Source: Candidatus Poribacteria bacterium
GTDB taxonomy: Bacteria; Poribacteria; WGA-4E; WGA-3G
NCBI GenBank assembly: GCA_022827625.1
Contig: JAJEIE010000027.1
Span: forward strand, 424,827-488,826
Direction of reading: 5' to 3'
DNA length: 64,000 bases
Made by a program: the position numbers and the translations under genes. Below, one piece after another: positions 56,367 through 64,000 of this stretch; within the stretch, counting starts at the first letter, position 1, and each line of letters begins with the position of its first letter. A model generated the notes under the pieces. The model was not told where the DNA came from. It did not search any database and worked only from the letters and a program-made list of their open reading frames with translations.

Positions 56367-57254
56367 CTAACAGTTGAGCAAATATTCTCGGCTTCGTAAA
56401 GCATCTTGCAGCGAATGCGCAGTCGGTGTATTTTCAAGGAGTAGGTCACCAGTATATTGCCGCGTTTTCAGGTATTCCGCAATCGCTTGGAAATCGACAA
56501 ACCCGTCGCCTACTTCTGAGAGAACACCGGCTTCCGTTTTCTGTTTGAAATGCACGGATGTGAGATCTGACGTTTCAACGGCATGCCAAAATTCGTCCGG
56601 CGGATTCACCGTTGTTCCGTCAGCGCGGTAGGTGTTTGTCTCATCGTACGTAAGTTTCGCACCGCCTGCGACCGCTAACTTCAAGGTTAACGTGGCGGTT
56701 TGTCGCGCATTCTCTATGGCAAAAATCATCGGATAGTCTGGTAGCAGTGCCTTATAATGTTTGAGATTGGCGATAGCCGCTGCCTCGTCAATATCGCCTT
56801 CAGTTTCGAGATCGACAAGTCGGAGTCGTGCTTGTGCTGGGCAAAGTAGATACGCCAATTTCTTCGCGCTCACGATCTGTTGCGTATCTGTCTCCTTATC
56901 TTTTGGGGCGGAGAGCCAACGGTGCGACATAGCGTAACTCAAGGTGAGTCCATCTGCTTTTTCGGCGAAGGACGCGACCGCTTCAAAAAGCGAGGGGTGT
57001 TTCGTTTCGTGACCCTTGCCACTCCAAACGGTGTCGCAGATTGCTTTGAATTCGGCATCGGTGTATGCAGCCATCGCTGCTTCGAGTTGTTGAATAAGTT
57101 CTCCAAATTCGGAGTTACGGAGGTAATCGCCTTCACGCACCTCCATGTCCTTAAAGCCGTGCGCGCCGAATTCTACCATCAGTTCATCGAAGCGCGCACC
57201 TGTGTCTATTTCTTCAGACCAGATATTGGTTACAATTCCGAGTTTTTCAAACAT
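56367..57254 (-). CDS. Sugar phosphate isomerase/epimerase-like TIM-barrel protein
   Basis: 'GFKDMEVREGDYLRN', 'FAIENARQTAT', 'SVHFKQKTEAGVLSEVGDGFVDFQAIAEYLK'. Confidence 0.8.
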   Translation of the reverse strand: MFEKLGIVTNIWSEEIDTGARFDELMVEFGAHGFKDMEVREGDYLRNSEFGELIQQLEAAMAAYTDAEFKAICDTVWSGKGHETKHPSLFEAVASFAEKADGLTLSYAMSHRWLSAPKDKETDTQQIVSAKKLAYLLCPAQARLRLVDLETEGDIDEAAAIANLKHYKALLPDYPMIFAIENARQTATLTLKLAVAGGAKLTYDETNTYRADGTTVNPPDEFWHAVETSDLTSVHFKQKTEAGVLSEVGDGFVDFQAIAEYLKTRQYTGDLLLENTPTAHSLQDALRSREYLLNC

Positions 57255-57362
57255 TTTGACATCCTTTTCTTCTTAGGGTATGATATATAGCAGAGATTAT
57301 AGCATTTCTTATAGGAGTTTTATAGTAGATCCCGTAATTATTTGCACATGTTTTGAAACAAC

Positions 57363-57388
57363 GGGCAATGAATTGCCCTACTACGAAC
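57363..57388. repeat. Intergenic copy of the GCAATTCATTGC palindromic repeat
   Basis: GGGCAATGAATTGCCCTACTACGAAC. Confidence 0.75.
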
Positions 57389-57446
57389 GCTACTCTGGTA
57401 ACGGACAAGTGTGTAAGTAATTCCAAAATCTACTATAATAGGACGT

Positions 57447-58124
57447 ATGACACAAACTGAAAAATTTACCGATGAACTCAGACGCGCTGCCGCCCCGATT
57501 TGGGAAGCCGACCTTAAACACCCTTTCGTTCGCGGTATTGCTGATGGCACGCTACCGACAGAGAAGTTCAAGTTCTATCTCATTCAGGATTATCTTTTCC
57601 TATTAGACTATAGCCGCGTGTTCGCGCACGGTGTTATCAAAGCGCACGATGAGGCGACAATGGCAATGTTTGCGGAGCTCCTCAACGAGACCCTGAACAC
57701 CGAGATGGATTTGCATCGCGGGTATTGTGAGAAGTTTGGTATCTCTGCCGCTGAGATGGAGACTGCACCCATCGCACCTACAACACACGCCTATACCCGC
57801 CATATCCTCAATGTCGCCGAAGTCGGTACTTTGGCTGAGCTCGTCGCCGGTGTCCTACCGTGTCAGTGGGGTTATGCCGAAATCGGAACAACGCTTGCTG
57901 AACAAGGCGGGTCGCCAGCACCGCTTTATCAGGAATGGATTGATATGTACGCCTCACCTGAATTCTTGGCGTTAGGTAGATCGCTACGGGGTCTCCTCAA
58001 CGGTCTGACAGCCGAGTACAGTTCTTCAGCAAAAGAGCGAATTAAAAATTGCTTCTTAATGAGTAGTCGTTATGAGTACCTCTTTTGGGAGATGGCTTAT
58101 ACACAAGAGGAATGGAAAATTTAG
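57447..58124 (+). CDS. tenA: TenA-family aminopyrimidine aminohydrolase/thiaminase II
   Basis: 'HPFVRGIADGTLPTEKFKFYLIQDYLFLLDYSRVFA', 'LPCQWGYAEIG', 'YEYLFWEMAYTQEEW'. Confidence 0.92.
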   Translation: MTQTEKFTDELRRAAAPIWEADLKHPFVRGIADGTLPTEKFKFYLIQDYLFLLDYSRVFAHGVIKAHDEATMAMFAELLNETLNTEMDLHRGYCEKFGISAAEMETAPIAPTTHAYTRHILNVAEVGTLAELVAGVLPCQWGYAEIGTTLAEQGGSPAPLYQEWIDMYASPEFLALGRSLRGLLNGLTAEYSSSAKERIKNCFLMSSRYEYLFWEMAYTQEEWKI

Positions 58125-59950
58125 CCGCACAGCGGTACGGTGACATGAAATACGCTACCTTGTCCTAAAATGCTGTCCAACCATATCCTGCCGTTATGAC
58201 GCAGCACAATATGCTTGACGATCGCCAGACCTAACCCCGTACCTCCCATCTCTTGGGCACGCCCTTTGTCCACTCGGTAGAACCGCTCAAACACGCGAGG
58301 TTGCGATTCCATTGGGATGCCGATCCCTGTGTCTTGGACGTGCACGATGACTTCTTCCGAAGTTATATCGAGTCCTTCAAGGACGTTGCTTGTGTCAGTT
58401 TCTGCTGAAATTGTAATTGTGCCACCATCTGGGGTGTATTTAATGGCGTTGTCAATCAGATTTACGAAAACCTGCATGAAAAGTCGTTGGTCTACGTTAA
58501 CCTTCGGCAGTTCCTCAGCGATCTCCCATTTTAAAACCAATCCAGACTCTTCTAATAGCGGTTCAAACACGTCCAAAAGTGGTTCGTAGAAGGCGTTGAG
58601 ATGACAAGGTAAGCACTTCAATTCTCTGTCACCCAACTCCAGTCGGGAGAGTTCGAGCAGCTCAGAAACTAATTTTGAGAGGCGGGAGGCGTGATTAAGA
58701 ATTTTCACGAGAAACTGTTCACCTGTCTTTGTCTGAACGGTATCTTTACCGAGTAACGTTTCGGCGTACCCTCGGATTGTTGTGAGTGGTGTGCGGAGTT
58801 CATGTGACACATTCGCCACGAAATCAGCACGGATACGCTCCAATTGCCGCTCCTTAGTGACATCATGGATAACAATAACGTACTCTTGACCGGCGGAGAC
58901 AGGCACAACTGTGACCTCTGCTTCGGGTTCATATAGGTTACCGAGTTGAATTTCTGCGAAGGCTACAGTTTCTGTTTGTTCTGCTTTTTTTAGGAGGGCT
59001 TGTAGTTCGGGAATGCGATTGATTTCAATTAATGCTTTGCCGATATAGTCGTCTGGGAGTTCCAACATAGTGACAGCCATTGCGTTCGCGTAGGTAATCT
59101 CGGAGGCACCGTCCACAAGTAGCACACCTTCCCCCATGTTCGTTAGGATGGTTTCAGAACGTCGGTGTTCTTCAGAAATTTTGTCGATCTGTTCCTGTAC
59201 CCTATCTGCCATCACGTTAAAATTCTCTGTGAGTTGTCCCAATTCGTTTCTTGAATCGACGGGAACACGCGAATTTATGTTGCCAGCGGCGAGGGATTTT
59301 GTCATCTGTGTTAGTTTTTCAATCGGTTTTATGATGGCACCCGTGCTGAGAACACTGAATACGATTGCAAGCACCAAGCCCGCTACGCTCGCAATAAGGA
59401 CCGTCCGTCGGAGGTTCCCGACTGCTGTATTGACGGCTTCCATCGGAAGTGCGACGCGACAAATGCCAATCAAGGTGCCTTCTTCATTTGAAGCGTTTTC
59501 AGCGTCCGGATTGCGGTATATTGGCATCGCGAAGTAGCGAAATTCTGTCTGTGTTGTGTCGCTGTATCGATCCAAAATGCCGCTTCCATTTTTAAGGGCA
59601 TCTTGGACCTCTGGACGTGCGAGATGATTGTCCATCCCTCGTAGTGCTTGTCCATCTCGTTCCGTATCGCCCCAGACGGTTCCATCTATACCGATGAAGG
59701 TCACTCGTGCTTTACCCGTCTTTCCGAGTCTATCGACGAGCGGATCTATCGCGTCATAAGTAAAGTGAGCGTCAGCAGGCAGTTTTTCGATGAAAAATTC
59801 CCGGGTTAGTGCTGCTTGAACTTCCAATTCGCTGGTAATCCGGTCACTCATGGAATCTTTGAGCGTCGTCCCCAGAAAGATATACATAGCAAGCAACACC
59901 AAAAGCACAATACCTATGTACCGGAGTGTCAATTGTGTACGGATGTTCAT
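58121..59950 (-). CDS. PhoR-like sensor histidine kinase
   Basis: TM, HAMP, PAS, 'VSHELRTPLTTIRGYAETLLG', 'NAIKYTPDGGTI', 'DTGIGIP', 'GTGLGLAIVKHIVLRHNG'. Confidence 0.94.
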   Translation of the reverse strand: MNIRTQLTLRYIGIVLLVLLAMYIFLGTTLKDSMSDRITSELEVQAALTREFFIEKLPADAHFTYDAIDPLVDRLGKTGKARVTFIGIDGTVWGDTERDGQALRGMDNHLARPEVQDALKNGSGILDRYSDTTQTEFRYFAMPIYRNPDAENASNEEGTLIGICRVALPMEAVNTAVGNLRRTVLIASVAGLVLAIVFSVLSTGAIIKPIEKLTQMTKSLAAGNINSRVPVDSRNELGQLTENFNVMADRVQEQIDKISEEHRRSETILTNMGEGVLLVDGASEITYANAMAVTMLELPDDYIGKALIEINRIPELQALLKKAEQTETVAFAEIQLGNLYEPEAEVTVVPVSAGQEYVIVIHDVTKERQLERIRADFVANVSHELRTPLTTIRGYAETLLGKDTVQTKTGEQFLVKILNHASRLSKLVSELLELSRLELGDRELKCLPCHLNAFYEPLLDVFEPLLEESGLVLKWEIAEELPKVNVDQRLFMQVFVNLIDNAIKYTPDGGTITISAETDTSNVLEGLDITSEEVIVHVQDTGIGIPMESQPRVFERFYRVDKGRAQEMGGTGLGLAIVKHIVLRHNGRIWLDSILGQGSVFHVTVPLCG

Positions 59951-60226
59951 TTGCTTCCTTTTTAGTACTTCTGTCCCTTCTATCTCCTATCCGTTTTAAG
60001 TCTCTTGGCAGACATGCGAACCAATGTTACACAGTCAAGTTTTGATACAATCATAGCATACTTCAGTGTGGCTTGCAAATCTAAATTTAGGGGTTGAATG
60101 CCCCTTGACATCTGAAATAAATTCTGATAAATTGATGTTTTAAGTCTGACAAAATAATTTATTGAGGCATTCCTCGCAAGTCCATGCGAAAAAGAAAAAC
60201 TGCAATTACGTCCATAGGAGGCATTC

Positions 60227-61126
60227 ATGAGCATCCGATTTGAAGGCATTTTTTCACCGACAATAACCCCACTTGACGAAAAAGAGCGTGTCGATGAGCT
60301 CGGGTTCGTCAATCAACTCAATCGTTTGATTGACAACGGTGTCCACGGCATCTATCTGTTGGGAACTTCTGGCGAATTTACGACCCTAACAAATACAGAA
60401 CGCGAACGCGCCATGGACATTGCCACCAAAGCCGTCGGCGGTCGTGTCCCGATTATCTGTGGTGTGATGGACACAAGCACCCAGCGCGTCATCGAAAATA
60501 TTGAAACCGCCACACAGTTTGGGGTCGATGCAGTCGCCGCGACCCCTGGTTACTACTATCCTTCTACCGATGATGCGGATCTGATTCAATTCTATCAAGC
60601 CGTTGCTGGCAGCACAGAGCTCCCCATTTTCATTTACAATATCCCTTCAACCGTTAAAACCGCCATCAAACCGCAGGTAGTTGCTCAACTGGCTGAAGAT
60701 TGCGATAACATCGTCGGTATTAAAGACAGTTCCGGCGATTGGACAAACTGCCTCAATCTTCTGGCTTTACTTGGTGAGCGGACGGATTTCGCTGTTATGC
60801 TGGGTTCACACACTGCAATTGGCGCAGCGGTCCTATTCGGTGCCGACGGTGGTGTCATCTCCATTTCAAACGTCGCTCCCAAGGAATCTGTCGCACTCTA
60901 TAACGCTGCAAAGGCACGCGATATTGATGAAGTTCATCGTTTACAGAAGTTGTTGCTTCGGCTCAGCAAGATGTATACTTACGGTCAAGGGGTCAGCGGC
61001 ATGAAAGCGTGTCTGGAAATCTTGGGAGTCTGCAACGCTTACACTACGAGTCCCTTGCTCCCGATTAGTGACGCTGCGAAAGCCGAACTTCGACAATTAT
61101 TATCCGAAGCAGAGATTGTGGAATGA
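60227..61126 (+). CDS. Dihydrodipicolinate synthase/N-acetylneuraminate lyase family aldolase
   Basis: 'GVHGIYLLGTSGEFTTLT', 'PIFIYNIPS', 'NIVGIKDSSGD'. Confidence 0.92.
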   Translation: MSIRFEGIFSPTITPLDEKERVDELGFVNQLNRLIDNGVHGIYLLGTSGEFTTLTNTERERAMDIATKAVGGRVPIICGVMDTSTQRVIENIETATQFGVDAVAATPGYYYPSTDDADLIQFYQAVAGSTELPIFIYNIPSTVKTAIKPQVVAQLAEDCDNIVGIKDSSGDWTNCLNLLALLGERTDFAVMLGSHTAIGAAVLFGADGGVISISNVAPKESVALYNAAKARDIDEVHRLQKLLLRLSKMYTYGQGVSGMKACLEILGVCNAYTTSPLLPISDAAKAELRQLLSEAEIVE

Positions 61127-61227
61127 ACGAGTTTTTTCAGGATACAAAAATTTACAGCGGAAACGCAGCTTGTAAAGAAGTCTGAAGCGTAGAAAACGCA
61201 GAGAACACGTACTTTAACGATGGTCCT

Positions 61228-61262
61228 AAGCGCGTAGTCCGTAACGTAGTGGAGGACGGATA
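61228..61262 (-). repeat. Weak dispersed repeat family copy
   Basis: GTCC-GTAACGTAGTGGA-GGAC, 13-nt loop as in the copies at 22.6 and 25.7 kb. Confidence 0.5.
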
Positions 61263-61322
61263 TACGGAGAGGCGCGTTAAATACCTAACCTGCCTGAACG
61301 AACCGCAAGGTACAATTAAAAA

Positions 61323-62594
61323 ATGATTGAAATACGACCCGTTCGTAAACCGCTTGACACCACCATAGAAGTTCCGGGTTCCAAAAGTTATACCAATCGC
61401 GCCTTGTTAGTTGCTGCAATGGCGAATGGTGTTTCGACGCTGACCGGTGCCCTCTTCAGCGATGATACACACTATATGTCTGCCTCCTTGCGAAAACTCG
61501 GTGTCCAAATTGATGCCGATGAGAAGCAGGCGAGGTTTGATGTCCGTGGCAATGGCGGTAACATCCCGGTTTCGGGTGCGGATCTCTATATCGGCAACTC
61601 AGGTACTACCTCACGCTCCCTTACCGCCTACGTTTCCTTAGGTCACGGAAAATTCGTCATTGATGGCGATGAACCGATGCGGCGTGATCGTCCCATCTCG
61701 GATTTACTGGATTCACTAACGCAAATTGGGGTATCAGCACGCTCGCAATTTGACAATGGACATCTACCTGTTATTGTTGAAGCAGACGGACTTGCGGGTG
61801 GAAAAACCCGACTTGATGTCACGAAGAGTAGTCAATTCTTAACAGCGTTGCTTCTTATCGCGCCTTATGCAAAAAACGGCATGGAGATTGAGGTTATCGG
61901 TAAACGCGAGATGCCCTATATTGACATTACGCTGGCGGTCATGGCGGCGTTTGGCGTACAAGTCAGCAATCAAGACTATCAATATTTTCGGATTGAGGGC
62001 GGGCAACAATATCAACCGCGTGCCTATAACATTGAACCCGATGCGTCCAATGCCTCTTACTTCTTTGCCGCTGCTGCCCTCACTGGCGGACGTGTCACCC
62101 TTCAACATCTACACTCGGATTCCGCACAAGGCGATATTCAGTTTGTGCGTATCTTGGAGCGGATGGGGTGTCGGGTTACCTTTTCTGACACGGGTATTAC
62201 CGTTACCGGACCGCGTCAGTTGAAAGGGATTGATGTGGACATGCGGGCGATTTCGGATACCTCTCTAACTCTTGCCGCGATTGCTCCGTTTGCCGATAGC
62301 AAGGTAACCATCCGAAACATTGAACACACACGCTGGCAGGAGACCGATCGGATTCATGCGATGGTGACCGAACTCCGCAAATTGGGCGTGCCTGTCGTTG
62401 AACACCGGGACGGACTCGAAATTTCACCCGCCCCTATTACGCCTGCGGCAATTGATACCTACGAGGACCACCGGGTGGCAATGGCATTTTCTCTTGTTGG
62501 TTTGAAGGTTCCCGGCATTCAGATTAATAATCCAGAGTGTGTCGCTAAGACGTTTCCTCATTATTTTCAGGTGCTTGAACGGTTGTACGGTTGA
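61323..62594 (+). CDS. aroA: 3-phosphoshikimate 1-carboxyvinyltransferase
   Basis: 'VPGSKSYTNRALLVAAMANG', 'GNSGTTSR', 'DGDEPMRRRPI'-type motif (read here as DGDEPMRRDRPI), 'YEDHRVAMAFSL'. Confidence 0.94.
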   Translation: MIEIRPVRKPLDTTIEVPGSKSYTNRALLVAAMANGVSTLTGALFSDDTHYMSASLRKLGVQIDADEKQARFDVRGNGGNIPVSGADLYIGNSGTTSRSLTAYVSLGHGKFVIDGDEPMRRDRPISDLLDSLTQIGVSARSQFDNGHLPVIVEADGLAGGKTRLDVTKSSQFLTALLLIAPYAKNGMEIEVIGKREMPYIDITLAVMAAFGVQVSNQDYQYFRIEGGQQYQPRAYNIEPDASNASYFFAAAALTGGRVTLQHLHSDSAQGDIQFVRILERMGCRVTFSDTGITVTGPRQLKGIDVDMRAISDTSLTLAAIAPFADSKVTIRNIEHTRWQETDRIHAMVTELRKLGVPVVEHRDGLEISPAPITPAAIDTYEDHRVAMAFSLVGLKVPGIQINNPECVAKTFPHYFQVLERLYG

Positions 62595-62708
62595 GAGTGA
62601 CTCTTTTTCATGAGAGTTGACAGTCGGCGTATTTTTGTGGTATCTTTAAATCATTGTATCTTTAAGTGACGGTTGAAAATCAATACATTGTTTAAGGAGA
62701 ACTTGCAC

Positions 62709-62960
62709 ATGGAATTCGATGAACAGACAAAACAAACTGTTAGCAATCTCATTACCTGCAATGCACAAATTATGAGTGGTACGCCTGTTTTTAAGAATAC
62801 CCGTGTTCCTCTCGAAAACCTTATTGACTATTTGGAAGCCGGTGATAGTTTGGACGAATTTTTAGAGGATTTCCCATCTGTCAGCCGCGCCCAAGCTGTT
62901 CAAGCATTAGAACTCGCGAAAGAGATGCTACTCACCCAAGCCTATGTACATTCTCATTGA
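62709..62960 (+). CDS. DUF433-family antitoxin
   Basis: 'NAQIMSGTPVFKNTRVPLENLIDYLEAGDSLDEFLEDFPSVSRAQAVQALELAKEM'. Confidence 0.88.
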   Translation: MEFDEQTKQTVSNLITCNAQIMSGTPVFKNTRVPLENLIDYLEAGDSLDEFLEDFPSVSRAQAVQALELAKEMLLTQAYVHSH

Positions 62961-63264
62961 CGAATGCTTGCCTAAAAAACTAAAGCAAGAGTTGAGTGAG
63001 TATACTGTTTTCACAGTTCAAGAAAAAGGCTGGTCGGGTTTAGAGAACGGAGACTTGCTCCGCGTAGCGGAAAACGAATTTGATGTTTGGGTTACTGCGG
63101 ATAAGAATGTTGAATATCAACAAAATCTTGACCGTTTTGATATTGCAGTTGTTGTGCTTGTTACCCCTCGAAGTCGTTTGGATATGCTGCTTCCGTTGAT
63201 GCCCCAGTTACGAGAGATTCTACAAGTTATTCAACCACATCAAATCGTTTATATTGGGTCTTAG
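62944..63264 (+). CDS. DUF5615-family PIN-like toxin
   Basis: 'ILIDECLPKKLKQELSEYTVFTVQEKGWSGLENGDLLRVAENEFDVWVTADKNVEYQQNL'; overlaps the DUF433 gene. Confidence 0.86.
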   Translation: MYILIDECLPKKLKQELSEYTVFTVQEKGWSGLENGDLLRVAENEFDVWVTADKNVEYQQNLDRFDIAVVVLVTPRSRLDMLLPLMPQLREILQVIQPHQIVYIGS

Positions 63265-63378
63265 CCCAAATTTTACTATAGATGCTTTTTTTTTGCTTTT
63301 CAAATATGCTTCGTGACTCTTAAGTCTGCTTTGAATTCAGATGTAGAAGACCCTGAAACTTTATAGGAATGATTGGTA

Positions 63379-64000
63379 ATGGATACGCTTAAACGAGACA
63401 GAAAAATCGTCGATCCCTATCTTCACTGTAGGTTCGCACACGGGCATCAGATTGAAGGCACGCCGAAAACAGCACACCCACAGCTTGCCAAGGCAGAAGT
63501 ATATAACGCTCGCGGTATTGCCTACAGTGAAAATGAAGAACACGACCGCGCGATAGTAAGCTTTGACAAAGCGATTGAACTGCAACCGGATTATATCAAT
63601 GCCCATTACAACCGTGGCTTGGCTTATATGAGAAAAGGCGAGGTAGACAAAGCACTTATTGATTACAGCGGCGCAATCCAGTTTAAACGTAGTTATGCTG
63701 AAGCGTATAACAATCGCGGCATCGCTTATCACACAAAAGGTGAAACCATCTATGCTGTCCAAGACTATAGCACAGCAATAGGTTTGAATTCAGAACTCGC
63801 TGAACCTTACGCGAATCGTGGAAACCTCTACCTCAGTAGACTGGATATTCACCGCGCGGTTTATGACTGCACCAAGGCACTTAGACTGAATCCGGACATG
63901 GGTGTGGCTTACGGAACGTGTGGTGTTGCCTGGTTACATTACGGTCACTGGAAGAAGGCGAAAGCCGACTTCACTGTTGCTACTATCTTACGTGTGGATG
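63379..64000 (+). CDS. TPR-repeat protein, partial (runs off right edge)
   Basis: ATG 63379 open to window end: 'AEVYNARGIAYSENEEHDRAIVSFDKAIELQPDYINAHYNRGLAYMRKGEVDKALIDY...' repeated 34-aa units; not in ORF track. Confidence 0.9.
   Translation, partial: MDTLKRDRKIVDPYLHCRFAHGHQIEGTPKTAHPQLAKAEVYNARGIAYSENEEHDRAIVSFDKAIELQPDYINAHYNRGLAYMRKGEVDKALIDYSGAIQFKRSYAEAYNNRGIAYHTKGETIYAVQDYSTAIGLNSELAEPYANRGNLYLSRLDIHRAVYDCTKALRLNPDMGVAYGTCGVAWLHYGHWKKAKADFTVATILRVD

Overview
This 64 kb bacterial window is gene-dense and mostly chromosomal in character. Gene content suggests Candidatus Poribacteria or a relative (inference only): LamG, NHL and TolB exported proteins, a PhyH dioxygenase, many sugar isomerases, C-terminally extended ECF sigma factors and many short interspersed palindromes. 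Recognisable blocks are: a tRNA cluster with all four Ser isoacceptors, Arg-ACG and Ala-CGC around tadA; large-type SRP RNA-dnaX-ybaB-recR; mnmG-rsmG; a partner-switching/two-component module; galK and a ROK kinase; a GH32 hydrolase; tsaE; tenA; aroA; and two kinds of toxin-antitoxin locus. The strongest finding is on the minus strand at 30.5-37.0 kb. Two adjacent ORFs (36212-37045 and 35003-36154) are in frame across a single TGA in the context ...DEAC-U-GSGKSLRAGVLSDDRIIEFLNENFINTWV..., which matches the redox site of animal selenoprotein N (SELENON). I therefore read them as one exported bacterial SELENON-like selenoprotein. Directly downstream lie two ECF sigma factors carrying their own transmembrane segment and large extracytoplasmic domains; one shares its C-terminal domain with the selenoprotein and the other ends in an alpha/beta-hydrolase-like domain. 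This looks like an undescribed envelope-sensing or redox cassette. Other notable signals are several short repeat families, some inserted in frame inside coding genes (an ABC ATPase next to Walker B, a glycosyltransferase, an M28 peptidase, a large surface protein); a dispersed repeat with a conserved 13-nt loop and compensating stems; a shared C-terminal VSP...TWG.(L/I)K tail on unrelated exported proteins; an AccD-like pseudoenzyme; and an orphan HicB produced by deletion inside hicA. All homology calls are from reading the protein sequences; no search was run.
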